Positions 22,345 to 31,455 of a stretch of 64,000 nucleotides of DNA are shown here, in pieces (position 1 is the stretch's first letter; each line of letters opens with the position of its first letter). Source of the DNA: JAPPLB01 sp965218555 (lineage in GTDB: Bacteria; Acidobacteriota; Terriglobia; Bryobacterales; UBA6623); assembly GCA_965218555.1 (NCBI GenBank), contig OZ244625.1, forward strand, positions 1,426,001 to 1,490,000. The letters are read 5' to 3'. Both the position numbers and the translations under genes were made by a program. The notes below the pieces were generated by a model. It did no database searches. It saw only the letters and a list, made by a program, of their open reading frames with translations, and was not told the DNA's origin.

Positions 22345-23631
22345 TTACGAGGTGGTCCCGTTATGCTTTCGCGGCGACCGACGAAGCCCGGTACGCCTTC
22401 GCCGCCGCCGGGGGCGGTTCATCGAGTCGGGCTCCGAAGGCTCCACTTTCGCAATCCGTTCCCGAGGTTCATGCGAGACCGCCGTTGCGAGAGAAAACTC
22501 GGGCGGGTCGCGCCGCGGGATCTTTGACTTGAGTTTGCGCTCGATCGCGTGGACGGCCGGCAACTCATCGACCGCGGCAAAGGTATACGCCATCCCGCTG
22601 CGTTCCGCACGGCCCGTGCGGCCGACGCGGTGCGTGTAGTCGTCGGGGGTGCCCGGAACGTCGAAGTTGATGACGTGGGAAACGTTCGCGACATCGATGC
22701 CACGGGCGGCGATGTCGGTAGCTACGAGAACGTCGTACTTGCCGCTGCGAAAACCTTTCATGGCGCGGTCGCGCTGCGTCTGCGTCATGTTGCCCTCGAG
22801 CCCCACGGCTTGATGACCCGACCGGCTGAGTTGTTGGGCGAGCCGCTTGGTGCGATGCTTGGTCCGAAGGAACACGATCGCGGATCGGAAGTCTTCGCCC
22901 GCCAGCAGGTGTCGCAGAAGGTGGGGCTTTTGCGTAGCCCGCACGATGTAGAGGGCATGTTCGATCGTCTCCGGCGGCATGGAGTGCGCCAGTTCGACCA
23001 CGTGGGGATCCTGCAGCACCTCGTCGGCCAGCGCGCGCACTTCCCGCGGCATCGTCGCCGAGAACATCAGGTTCTGGCGCTTGTCGGGCAGCAACTGGAG
23101 AATCCGCTTGAGGTCGGGAAGGAAACCCATGTCGAACATGCGATCGGCTTCATCAAGCACCAAGGTCTCGATGCCGTCGAGCGGCACATGCCCTTGCCCA
23201 TAGAGATCAAGCAATCGGCCCGGACAGACAATCAAGATATCCGGCCGCTGCGCCAAGCCTCGAATCTGCGGAGGGCTCGGGACGCCACCATAAATCGTGA
23301 TCGCCGTAACGTCGGTGAACTTCGCCAAGGCCCGGACCTCGGTGTGAATCTGCATCGCCAGTTCCCTGGTGGGAACGACGATCAGCGCCCGCGGACCGCG
23401 TTTGGGGTCCGCCATCAGGCGCTCGAGAATCGGCAGGGCAAACGCCGCTGTCTTGCCGGTTCCGGTTTGGGCCAAGCCCAGTACATCACGTCCGGCGAGA
23501 CCCGCCGGAATCGTCTCCGCCTGAACCGGCCACGGCTCGACGAATCCAAGCCCATCAATGCCTTCTTGGAGACTGCTTCGCAGATCGAACTGCGAGAACC
23601 CGGCCCTGGGCCGGGAAGATACTTCAATCAT
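22345..23631 (-). CDS. DEAD-box RNA helicase (RhlE-like)
   Basis: The 428-residue helicase has the full motif set: Q-motif region (GFVEPWPVQAETIP), Walker A AQTGTGKT (54-61), PTREL, VLDEAD, SATMPREV, RGIDVANV and HRVGRTGRAERSG. The C-terminal tail is Arg-rich (NRPRRRRRRTGLRRSPRKH), typical of RhlE-type helicases that remodel ribosomal RNA or mRNA. The start is placed at 23631 (MIEVSSRPRAGFSQF) because it gives the family's usual short N-terminus. A longer frame reaches 23703. It sits alone between two metabolic clusters. Confidence 0.93.
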   Translation of the reverse strand: MIEVSSRPRAGFSQFDLRSSLQEGIDGLGFVEPWPVQAETIPAGLAGRDVLGLAQTGTGKTAAFALPILERLMADPKRGPRALIVVPTRELAMQIHTEVRALAKFTDVTAITIYGGVPSPPQIRGLAQRPDILIVCPGRLLDLYGQGHVPLDGIETLVLDEADRMFDMGFLPDLKRILQLLPDKRQNLMFSATMPREVRALADEVLQDPHVVELAHSMPPETIEHALYIVRATQKPHLLRHLLAGEDFRSAIVFLRTKHRTKRLAQQLSRSGHQAVGLEGNMTQTQRDRAMKGFRSGKYDVLVATDIAARGIDVANVSHVINFDVPGTPDDYTHRVGRTGRAERSGMAYTFAAVDELPAVHAIERKLKSKIPRRDPPEFSLATAVSHEPRERIAKVEPSEPDSMNRPRRRRRRTGLRRSPRKHNGTTS

Positions 23632-24074
23632 GTGGAAAATCACCTTACGGTGGCCGCCGCGCTTTGCGCTGACGAACACCGCATACTGTTCAAACCCATA
23701 CAACAGCGACAGGAGTGAGAGAGAACCAACAGACGCGATCTATTGTCAGGAGACCCTGTTGTGCGCCGAGGCCGCCGAGCAGCGACCGGATAGATATTGT
23801 GTCTTTATTATAACGGCCTTCACGTTGCTCCGGCTTCCCTATAGCGAAAGCGGCCGGATGATGATGGGGACAAAGTCCCGGAGCGTGATCCCATCGAGCG
23901 GATTGCCCGCCGGTATTCCTTGATCCGGGGGCGAAGAGATGCTGCTCGATTCCGGTCTGGCCGAGCTCTACGGCGTCACGACAAGACGGCTTGACGAGCA
24001 GGTGAGCCACAGCCGGGACCGCTGCCCTTTCCATTACGGTCGGGACTGCCTCAAGAGCCCAACGGAACGAACAC
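23632..24074. other. Intergenic region, no supported gene
   Basis: Short open frames on both strands (for example 23690-24091 minus and 23939-24157 plus) lack motifs, good start sites or domain similarity. A minus-strand TATAAT at 23807-23812 could be the -10 of the helicase promoter, but I see no matching -35. Nothing else is recognised. Confidence 0.4.
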
Positions 24075-25661
24075 TCACCCCGTGCCTCCAAACCGGAACG
24101 AATACAGCTTTACGCCGTAACGCAACTCGAACCGCAGGCGAATCCCTTTGCCCTTGAGCGCAGCCAGGCTCGATTCTCGACGCCACCGAACGGTCTTCCT
24201 GGTCGAGTTCGTCGTGTGAATGCGGTCGCAATCCTCCAAAGTCAAACCGCGGATCGGCTTTCCCTGCTGATCTTGAACCTCCACTCGCAGCAGCCCCAGC
24301 GCCGATGTGTCGACGTTGACGTTCAGCTCTCCACCCTCGAACGTAAGCGGCGGCGTCGTAAACTCTCCCCCGGTGTAATCGGCCTCGACGGCCGTGAAGC
24401 CGTCTCTGCGAAAAATCGTGCGAGAGACCGTCGGGCGGAATTCGATGCCTTCCTTGGGCGCCAAGTGGCTTTCCCACGTCACGAAGTACAGCCACATCTC
24501 GTCGCCGCGAAAAATCAAACCTCTCACGGGGTAGAGGCCGCGAGAGTCGAAAGCCCCCGTCAGGCCCAGCGGGATCAGTGGTTTCCGATCGTAGCGCTCC
24601 CAGTGAATGCCGTCTCGACTCGAAGAGAAACCGATGTCCAGAGGGCCGATGTTGAGTCGGCCGCCTTCGGGCGCGTATACGCTCAAGTCGTCGGCGATAA
24701 ACCAGGGCCTGTAATGCAGGTAGCGGTTCTGGAACATCACGTATGCATCTTGCGCGTGCGGATATTTGAGCACCTGCGGCATATAGAAGTCCGCCTCGGC
24801 AAGACCGTCAAAGCGAGGGTCTCGCTCATCCGCTTCCAAGACGATCTCCGGCATCGGAAACGAAGCGAGATCGGTGGTGACGGAGCGGCCGACAGCCCGC
24901 AGATAGCACTTTTCGAAATCTCCACAGTGAGCCTTCAGCTGTGGAGCAACTTCGATGAGATCGTTTACACGAACATAGGCCACGTAGCCACCCTGCGCCT
25001 CGTCATGGAAGGCAATGTTTTGGCTGTCCATGCCGCCGGGATAGAGAGCTTCCTTCGGAAAGACGTTGTCATGAACCACCGACCATTCCAGGCCGTCCGC
25101 TGAAGCGAACACCTTGTTCCGCCAGCCGCTGACGATCTTGTAGCGCTCTTGGGGGGGCGCATGAGGATCGCGAAAAACGACGCCGTAAGCAGTGAGCCTG
25201 GGGTGCACACTATCGCGCATGCCGTAAGCGAAATCTCCCGCGTCGAGAAGCTCCTTCGTTGCCCACTGCCAGTCCACGCCGTTCTTCGAGATGTAGCGAA
25301 ATCCTCGGAATACCCCGTCGTTTCCCATCACTTGGAGATAGGCGGAGGATTCCGGCCCATCCGTGACGGCAATGGGCTCACCGGCAACAAGCCTGTGAAC
25401 TCCGGCGACGATGTTGCGCTCACCGGTCTTGCGAGGCGGCTGGACCACAATCCTGACGTTCTTGTGCTCGGCCAGAAAACGACCGTCAAGGAAGATTTGA
25501 TTGCTGCTCCCGATGTCGTAGGTCTGTTGGCCTTTAGCCTGCAGCGGACCGAACAGAGCCACCAGCGCGAGAGTGACGAGCCAAGCGCAAGAGCGGGCCG
25601 CCGTGCCCCCCCGCCTGCGGGTGCATGGCGCGAACGAACGAATTTCCTGGAAGCCAGTCAT
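24075..25661 (-). CDS. Secreted five-bladed beta-propeller protein, GH32/GH43-like
   Basis: The 528-residue protein starts at 25661, preceded by AGGAG; a longer frame to 25778 is less likely. A long basic N-region is followed by a hydrophobic stretch (ARSCAWLVTLALVALFG) as export signal. The body shows repeated propeller strands typical of GH32/GH43-type proteins: NQIFLDGRFLAEH, SRDGIHWERYDRKPLIP, SADGLEWS and FRGDEMWLYFVTWESH, with a beta-sandwich-like C-terminal part (residues about 420-528). Catalytic residues cannot be assigned with confidence. The downstream location in a Tat/Sec-exported carbohydrate cluster suggests a polysaccharide-active or sugar-binding role. Confidence 0.7.
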   Translation of the reverse strand: MTGFQEIRSFAPCTRRRGGTAARSCAWLVTLALVALFGPLQAKGQQTYDIGSSNQIFLDGRFLAEHKNVRIVVQPPRKTGERNIVAGVHRLVAGEPIAVTDGPESSAYLQVMGNDGVFRGFRYISKNGVDWQWATKELLDAGDFAYGMRDSVHPRLTAYGVVFRDPHAPPQERYKIVSGWRNKVFASADGLEWSVVHDNVFPKEALYPGGMDSQNIAFHDEAQGGYVAYVRVNDLIEVAPQLKAHCGDFEKCYLRAVGRSVTTDLASFPMPEIVLEADERDPRFDGLAEADFYMPQVLKYPHAQDAYVMFQNRYLHYRPWFIADDLSVYAPEGGRLNIGPLDIGFSSSRDGIHWERYDRKPLIPLGLTGAFDSRGLYPVRGLIFRGDEMWLYFVTWESHLAPKEGIEFRPTVSRTIFRRDGFTAVEADYTGGEFTTPPLTFEGGELNVNVDTSALGLLRVEVQDQQGKPIRGLTLEDCDRIHTTNSTRKTVRWRRESSLAALKGKGIRLRFELRYGVKLYSFRFGGTG

Positions 25662-25794
25662 TGCAACTCCTTGAGCCGAAGCAGAGCCGATCGAGCAACA
25701 ACAAAGGGGGCCCACGGCCGCAACCGCCGCGGCCTCAGGACAGTACCTGGCCCACTCGTCGGCACACCCACCTGCCATTCTGTGCTCGCCGATA

Positions 25795-27177
25795 TCAATT
25801 CTTCAGCAACACCACGCCCTCACGTTCGATGCGGGCAAACATTTGCTTGTAGTCAGCAGAGCCGTCGTCGTCCCAGTATTCGGTGGTGAGGGGGAGATCG
25901 TAGCGCAAGGGGATCAACCGTCGGCGGTCCGGGCGGACCATAAAGATGGAGTCTTCGGGGTTGGCGATATTGAACATCCTTGTTCCGTTGTCGAACGTCG
26001 TCTTGATGATCCACTTGGGTTGTTTCGGGAGTTGCAGCTTCCTCAGCCGCTCCAGTTCGGAGGCGTTCAGGGTCACGCCGAGGCCGGGCTTTTCGGGGAC
26101 TCGGATCAACCCGTTGACCGGCTCGAGACGCTCGTTCACAATGTCCGACTTCCATTGCTCCGATGAATCGATGAAGTGAAAGCTCGCCGCCTTGAAAGCA
26201 CTCTGCATGTGCGTAGTCATCGCGCGCGTCATGTTGCCGCCTACGTTTTGGAGCATGAAGGGCATTTCCGCGGCCTCGAATAAACCGGCGCTGCGCATCG
26301 CTTTACCGATCCGCTGGTGCCCCATCATGTAGGCGTCGGCGGCCCGGTGCAGAACCGAATACGTAAAGCGCATCGCGGAATGATGCAGCACGACGGGGAT
26401 TTTTACCCGCTTGCGCAGCTCGATGTAGCCGTCGATCTCGTTTGGTTCAAGCGGGTCTTCGAAGCAGCCGGCAATGGGGTATTCGGCGAGGCGCTCGAGT
26501 AGGTCGAACATGTGGTCTTCCGTGCCGCCCATCGTGATGTCGTAGTGGATCTTGAAATCCTTCGGCGCGACCGCCTGCATGGCCTCGGTCTGATCCATCA
26601 CGTTCTCGAATGGCGAGAGATGAAACTTCATCCAGGTGTAGCCCTGCGCAGAGTAGCGTTGAACCGCCTCCACCATGCGCTTGGGGTGCGTCGATACCGT
26701 CCACGAGCAAATCGGCACCCAACGCCGGTACCGCTGCCCGAACAGCTTGTAGACAGGCACGCCCGCCGACTTGCCCATCAAGTCGTACATCGCCGTGCCG
26801 AGCGGCAGGGATGTCTCGTCGCCGACCCAATCGAACGGGCTCGTGCCGACATACTTCTCGACGGTGTCCTCGGCTTCTTTCTGTCCTTCGCCCAACCCGG
26901 TAATGCCCTTGTTCGTATGGACTATATAAACCGTGCGCCCGCGAGGCCCATAGTAATGATTCAGTTGGTAAGCGATCCAGTCGTGGTACTCCAGCGTGAT
27001 GTCGTGAGTCTCGATCTCGGTAATGCGAATGTCGCCGAAGACCGAATCAGCCGTCTTCTTGGCTGCGTAGGCGGACTCAGCCGTCGAAGCGAGGAGGCCG
27101 CCGAACGCGGAAGCGCCCGCGGCAGCCAGCAGGAAGTCTCGTCGGCTGACAGACGGGAAGTTGAGTCGGGATTTCAT
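25795..27177 (-). CDS. Tat-exported mandelate racemase/muconate lactonizing-type enzyme
   Basis: The 460-residue protein belongs to the enolase superfamily, whose members abstract a proton next to a carboxylate using Mg2+; many dehydrate sugar acids. It begins with a twin-arginine leader (SVSRRDFLLAAAGASAFGGL). Superfamily features seen are the WMKFHLSPF strand, the metal-ligand region HYDITMGG and FEDPLEPNEIDGY, and the later VVLHHSAMR. The KxK/HxD catalytic set is not textbook, so the reaction is uncertain. GGAGGAG lies upstream of the ATG at 27177, and that ATG overlaps the stop of the upstream epimerase by 4 bases, indicating one operon. Confidence 0.82.
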   Translation of the reverse strand: MKSRLNFPSVSRRDFLLAAAGASAFGGLLASTAESAYAAKKTADSVFGDIRITEIETHDITLEYHDWIAYQLNHYYGPRGRTVYIVHTNKGITGLGEGQKEAEDTVEKYVGTSPFDWVGDETSLPLGTAMYDLMGKSAGVPVYKLFGQRYRRWVPICSWTVSTHPKRMVEAVQRYSAQGYTWMKFHLSPFENVMDQTEAMQAVAPKDFKIHYDITMGGTEDHMFDLLERLAEYPIAGCFEDPLEPNEIDGYIELRKRVKIPVVLHHSAMRFTYSVLHRAADAYMMGHQRIGKAMRSAGLFEAAEMPFMLQNVGGNMTRAMTTHMQSAFKAASFHFIDSSEQWKSDIVNERLEPVNGLIRVPEKPGLGVTLNASELERLRKLQLPKQPKWIIKTTFDNGTRMFNIANPEDSIFMVRPDRRRLIPLRYDLPLTTEYWDDDGSADYKQMFARIEREGVVLLKN

Positions 27178-27905
27178 GAGGGTCTCCTCCACTGAACAGA
27201 TAGATCATCCTGCGGTTGGAAACCGAGGACGCGTTTCGTCTTGTCGTTGTTGAATTTGCCGTGGGGCATGTCTCCAAAGCAGCAGAAGACCTCGCACTTC
27301 GAAGGCAGATCCTCGAGATCGATCGCGAGGCCCAGCCGGAAGATCTCGCCGGCGTCGGCCCAGGAGATCTGGAACGGCGCGCCGCCCGCGCCCGGCTTGA
27401 GCATGGCCGGATCACGGAAATTGTAGAAGAGATACTCCTGCACCCAGATGTCATGATGTTCAGTGAAGATGCGGCAAATTTCCTGTCCCAGGGACTTCGA
27501 TTGCGCGTAGAGATTAATGCCCGACTGCGGCGGGACATCCGGCCGGATGTCGAAGTCGAACCCTTCGTAAGGCGGCCCCGTAATGGTGAAATGCGGCCCC
27601 GTGTTGATCACGCGCCGGATGCCGTGCTCCACCGCCGCGAGCATCATGTTGTAGCAGCCCATCATGTTCACGCCGAACGCCAGCACGCGATGCGGGCGGA
27701 CGACGGAGAGATTGAGGATCGTGTCCATCCCTTCGGCGGCCTGCATGACCTGGTCGAGGTTGGTTGCGTCGACCTTGCGATACTCATGCGGAGTCTCCGA
27801 AGGAGGCGGCTTGATGTCGGTGAGGAGCAACTCGTGCTCACCTTCGAGCGCTTTGACGACATGGGGGCCAAGATAGCCGTTCGCGCCGAGGATCAGGGCT
27901 TTCAT
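27174..27905 (-). CDS. NAD-dependent epimerase/dehydratase
   Basis: This 243-residue extended short-chain dehydrogenase has the NAD-binding GANGYLGPHV (residues 7-16) and the catalytic Tyr-x3-Lys in YAQSKSLGQ. The start at 27905 (MKALILGANGYLG) has AAGGAG upstream and is the natural N-terminus; the open frame extends further upstream without support. It has no leader, so it is cytoplasmic. It is coupled to the enolase-superfamily gene and preceded by a second epimerase-like gene after 32 bases, suggesting oxidation or epimerisation in a sugar-acid pathway. Confidence 0.86.
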   Translation of the reverse strand: MKALILGANGYLGPHVVKALEGEHELLLTDIKPPPSETPHEYRKVDATNLDQVMQAAEGMDTILNLSVVRPHRVLAFGVNMMGCYNMMLAAVEHGIRRVINTGPHFTITGPPYEGFDFDIRPDVPPQSGINLYAQSKSLGQEICRIFTEHHDIWVQEYLFYNFRDPAMLKPGAGGAPFQISWADAGEIFRLGLAIDLEDLPSKCEVFCCFGDMPHGKFNNDKTKRVLGFQPQDDLSVQWRRPS

Positions 27906-27937
27906 CGCAATTCTCCTTTCTGCTCTGCTTTGCCGTC

Positions 27938-28726
27938 TCAGCCGTTGTGGACGGGCTCGTAACCGAGAACGCGGTTGGCGCGGTTGGAATCGAACCGCGC
28001 TTGCGCCGAACCGGACGAAACGTGCAGAACCGACCAACGGGCAAGGCTTGAAGGGCTGTCCTCGCCTTCCGTTTCGAGCGCCAGGCGGACAGCCTGAGCG
28101 ACATCCTCTTCAGCTACGGCCATCGGACCGCCAGCGACCTCGGATGCTGGAACCACCTTCTCGAGCCGGAGCGTGACGACCGGCAGTTTGCCGACTCGCG
28201 CAAACTCACGGCAGGTGTATTCGCCGAGATACTTCGGTAAAGAGCGGCCCTTCAGATCCGGGCGGGGCCGCCAGGTTTCGTTGACGAGAAAGTCCGAATC
28301 ATAGGCCGTCATGATCTCAAGGGTGCTGAGGTAGACCACCTTCCGCACTCCGGCGTTGGCGCCCGCCAGCAGCAGATTATAGGTCCGCCGGGTGAGGTAA
28401 TCGATCTGCTCGTGCATGTCGTCATCCGGAAGAGGCTCGGCGACGTGGACAATCGCGTCGATTCCGGCAACAAGTTGGTCGGTCGGTTCTTCGTGGTCGA
28501 GCTCGCATTGGCGAAAAGGATGCTCGGATTCGATCGCGGAGCGGCTCGTCTGCAGGACCTCGTAGCTTCCGCTGAGGTTGTCCGCCAACATGCCGGCCAG
28601 GGCGTGTTCGCCCGATGTGATCAATACGCGTCGAATTTCGACTCCGCTGCTGTCAGACGCCGCGCAGGCGGATGCGCCAGCGGCAGCCGCCAGCGCGCTG
28701 TTTCTTAAGAAAGATCTGCGTTGCAT
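27938..28726 (-). CDS. Tat-signal epimerase-like protein with degenerate cofactor site
   Basis: The 262-residue protein starts at 28726 (MQRRSFLRNSALAAAAGASA), a clear twin-arginine or lipoprotein-type leader ending near Cys22 (ASACAASD). The rest resembles an NAD-dependent epimerase (VYLSTLEIMTAYDS, VVTLRLEKVVP). The usual Gly-rich Rossmann loop is replaced by TSGEHALAG, and the catalytic Tyr-x3-Lys is not evident (only KYLGEY). An exported dinucleotide-dependent enzyme is odd unless Tat carries the folded cofactor complex. It may be a binding or structural paralogue of the neighbouring epimerase. Confidence 0.7.
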   Translation of the reverse strand: MQRRSFLRNSALAAAAGASACAASDSSGVEIRRVLITSGEHALAGMLADNLSGSYEVLQTSRSAIESEHPFRQCELDHEEPTDQLVAGIDAIVHVAEPLPDDDMHEQIDYLTRRTYNLLLAGANAGVRKVVYLSTLEIMTAYDSDFLVNETWRPRPDLKGRSLPKYLGEYTCREFARVGKLPVVTLRLEKVVPASEVAGGPMAVAEEDVAQAVRLALETEGEDSPSSLARWSVLHVSSGSAQARFDSNRANRVLGYEPVHNG

Positions 28727-29007
28727 AGGGATTCCCCGCGGCCCGGAAGCTTCGGAAGACAACCCGCAAAGCCGGCCGCGTCAACCGAAGTGTACGCCTC
28801 CGTCCGGCGCCGCGTCCAGTGGGGAAATCAGTGAGCGGCGCAAGGGAGAAACCGAAAACGCGGCGGTGCGGACCATCGGCCTTCGGCCGAGCCCAGAGAT
28901 CGCGCTCAGCGCGACGCGGCTCCGCGCGGCCTGGCGTCACAACCAAGCTGTGGGGACAGCTTGCCGCCTGCCTGTTTCCGCGCTGGATTCCGAGGGCCTC
29001 TCCGAAG
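28727..29007. other. Non-coding stretch with clustered palindromes
   Basis: No gene is supported. Within 28870-28962 there are several short perfect palindromes: CGGCCTTCGGCCG, GCGCTCAGCGC, and AAGCTGT-GGGG-ACAGCTT (28945-28962). The last could form a 7-bp hairpin. The run lies directly before an IS630 remnant and may be an old element end or a transcription terminator region. Confidence 0.35.
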
Positions 29008-29211
29008 GCCACATAACAACGGAGTACTCGCCACCAGACTATGCGCCTGAGCTGAATCCTCTAGAATACTTCACCCTTGCGGGAAGCAGCACGCATTGCC
29101 AACGTCCACCCGAAGGACAATAAGGCGACCCGCTCATGATCACGGCTTTCCGGAAGCCGTCATCTCATCGTTACGATGGGGAGACTGGAGATAGTATGCA
29201 GGACTCGACAA
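29008..29211 (+). pseudogene. IS630-family transposase remnant A (C-terminal part)
   Basis: The plus strand reads TEYSPPDYAPELNPLEYF and, further on, MITAFRKPSSHRYDG. These align with the C-terminus of the IS630 transposase at 29963 on the minus strand (TEYLPPYAPELNPVQY, LITAFWKLSSLCFDG). Nucleotide similarity continues between them with a deletion. Remnant A keeps the catalytic Glu (LEY), unlike copy B. Its 3' end supplies the ATG and Shine-Dalgarno of the NHL gene that follows. Confidence 0.75.
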
Positions 29212-29991
29212 GCCAAGAAATTTCGAGCCGGTTCGCCGCATTGCCGCGAAGAAGCGGGGGAGTTCGCGCCGTCAAGCTTGCCTTATGCGCCGCGCTTGTC
29301 GCGGCAGCCGCCCCGGCGCAACCTTCTGCCGACTGGAAAATCGATACGTTCGCCGGTTCTGATGAAGTTGTGGACGGCGCTTCGGGGACCCAGGCGCGGC
29401 TGAACCACCCCTCTGGCGTGGCGGTGGACGGGGCAGGCAACCTCTACATCGCCGATACATACAACCACCGTATTCGCAAGGTGGACCGCTCTGGGCGGGA
29501 AGTCACTACCACCATCGCGGGATCAGGAGAGCGTAGGGATGGCGGGGACGGCGGACCGGCCACTGCGGCCCAGTTAAGAGGCCCCTATGGTGCGGTGGTG
29601 GACGGCGCGGGCAACGTCTATATTGCCGATTGGGGCAACGAACGGATCCGCAAGGTGGACTCCTCCGGCGTCATCAGCACCATCGCAGGATCGGGGGAGG
29701 AAGGGTTCGGCGGGAACGGCGACGCAGGCCCAGCTAGCCAGCCCCTATGGCGTAGCGCTGGACGGCGCCGACAACCTCTACATCGCCGATAGAGACAACC
29801 ACCGGATCCGAGTCCTGACGCCAATGACCGGAGATGGAACCGACCCTGCCCGGGCAAGGACAGCTCCAGAAGACGAACTAGCCTTTCACCTTCTTGTGGT
29901 CGGCCAGAGGATGGTAACTGACTACCCTTCATACTATGTGGATTTCGTGTCCGCCGGTCGTTTCAACGAGACCTTATTGAGTCTCGCATAG
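29196..29991 (+). pseudogene. NHL-repeat secreted protein, frameshifted
   Basis: From the ATG at 29196 (GGAG upstream) the frame has a basic N-region, a hydrophobic signal segment (LALCAALVAAAAPAQPSA), then NHL beta-propeller repeats: HPSGVAVDGAGNLYIAD with YNHRIRKV, and GPYGAVVDGAGNVYIAD. Near 29724 the frame breaks and the next repeat (SPYGVALDGADNLYIAD, RDNHRIRV) continues in another frame to a stop at 29991. NHL proteins are usually extracellular binding or scaffold propellers. Both ends appear to be set by IS630 remnants in opposite orientation, so the gene is likely damaged cargo. Confidence 0.72.
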
Positions 29992-30957
29992 TATACCGTC
30001 CATCAAAACAAAGAGAAGACAGCTTCCAGAAGGCAGTAATCAAGCGCGGTTTGCGGCGCATGCGGCGCAGCGCTTGGCGAGCCCGCGCACTTGGCTCGCG
30101 GTAGTCCTTCGGACAGACGTTGGGCAGTTCGTGCTGCTTCCAGTAGGCCCAGATGTACTGCACCGGGTTCAGCTCCGGCGCATAGGGCGGCAAGTACTCC
30201 GTCACGATGCGCCCCTTGGAGAGTTCGATGAACTCCCGCACCAGGCGGCTGCGGTGGGCCGGCAATCGATCCCAGACGATCAGCAACGGTTGGTCGATGT
30301 GACGCAGCAGCGCTTTGAGAAAGTCGATCACCTCGGCTTGGCTGATCGCGCCCGGATCGAGCCGGAAGTAGAAGTTGCGCAGCGTCAGCCCCGCTGCGAC
30401 GGAAAGCCTCTGCCCGTTGAAGTTGAACGCCAGGACGGGCGTCGGGGCCGCGCGGCGCCCAACTGCGGCAACGATGCGGCTTCTGACTCAATCCGCTTTC
30501 GTCGATGAAGACCAGCGTACGGCCTTCGGTTTGGGCTTTTTTCAAGGGCCGGCCAAGTCTTGCGCTGCCAAGTGCGGAGCGCCTTTTCGTTGCGCTCCCG
30601 CGCCTTGCCGAGCGGGCGTTGCGGGCTCCAGCCGAGCCCCCGCAGGATCTTCCAGACGTGGCCTTCGTGGTAGTCGACCCCGAACTCCTCTGCGATCAGG
30701 CGAGCCAGCCGCGGACAAGTCCACAGCGGCGTGGGGAAGCCGTGTGCCTCGGGGCCTTGCAGCAACAGCGACACCAGCCGTTCCCGTTGCGCGGCGTCTA
30801 ACAGCGGCTTGCGCCCGGCTCGCCCGGCTTGACGCAGCCCGGCCGGTCCCTGCCGACGGTACTGCCGCCGCCATGCACTCACGGTATTGCCGCGCGACCT
30901 TCAGCCGTCTCGCCGTCTCGGAGTCCGACCGCGTCGGGAATCGGCGGCTCTTCCAGG
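29963..30957 (-). pseudogene. IS630-family transposase copy B, multiply frameshifted
   Basis: The pieces lie in three frames. The N-terminal helix-turn-helix region is SDSETARRLKVAR then SAWRRQYRRQGPAGLRQAG (about 30700-30930). The first catalytic Asp is in FIDESGLSQKPHRCRSW, read from 30545. The last part has LLIVWDRLPAHRS (second Asp) and YAPELNPVQYIW, read from 30331. Frame breaks fall near 30895, between about 30560 and 30600, and near 30440. The normally conserved Glu of LNPVEY is Gln. The 5' end abuts the truncated nuclease gene at about 30958. Confidence 0.82.
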
Positions 30958-31455
30958 AGCAAACACAGCAACGTCGATCTTGTGCACTGGAGCAGGGCGG
31001 GCAGGCGGGCACGTCTGGTCGAACTGAAATGGGACAGCGACAGCCCGTCCGAAGCAGTGCGGCAGGTTCTTCGCTACGGCGCCGCCTATCTGTTTTGCCG
31101 GATGCACAGAAACAGGCTGCCGGTCGGGCGCGATTCGGTGATGGATGCCGGCCATATCTCTCTCCAGGTCGCGGCGCCCGCTAGTTACTACACGGACTCG
31201 GGCCTTCGGTACTGCCTCTCGCGAGCACGCGAAAACCTGGCACGGTTCGATATCGGATCAAGGATAGACGGGTTGTCGATGTCCCTTGACGTGCTGGCGC
31301 TCCGCGAGTGGTTCGACAGTCTGCCGTTTGCCAACGGGGAAGAAGTCCGTGCGGAATGCGACACTGCCAAACTCACAGAGGCGGGCCGGAAGGTTCGCGA
31401 TGCCTTCGACGGACTGGCCTCCGTGTGCCCCGAAGAGGAGGGATGGCGGCAATGA
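30958..31455 (+). pseudogene. PD-(D/E)XK-type nuclease fragment (5' end lost)
   Basis: After the IS630 boundary an open frame encodes NVDLVHWSRAGRRARLVELKW, with spacing of an acidic residue and E-x-K like the PD-(D/E)XK nuclease core, then EAVRQVLRYGAAYLFC. The upstream part of the gene is missing, replaced by IS630. The stop overlaps the ATG of the next gene (ATGA, 31452-31455), so the two were an operon. The target is unknown. Restriction or other anti-invader roles are plausible given the mobile surroundings but are not shown. Confidence 0.6.

Noticed and set aside
23690..24157. Overlapping frames on both strands after the helicase
   Set aside because: No motifs or good start sites; treated as intergenic.
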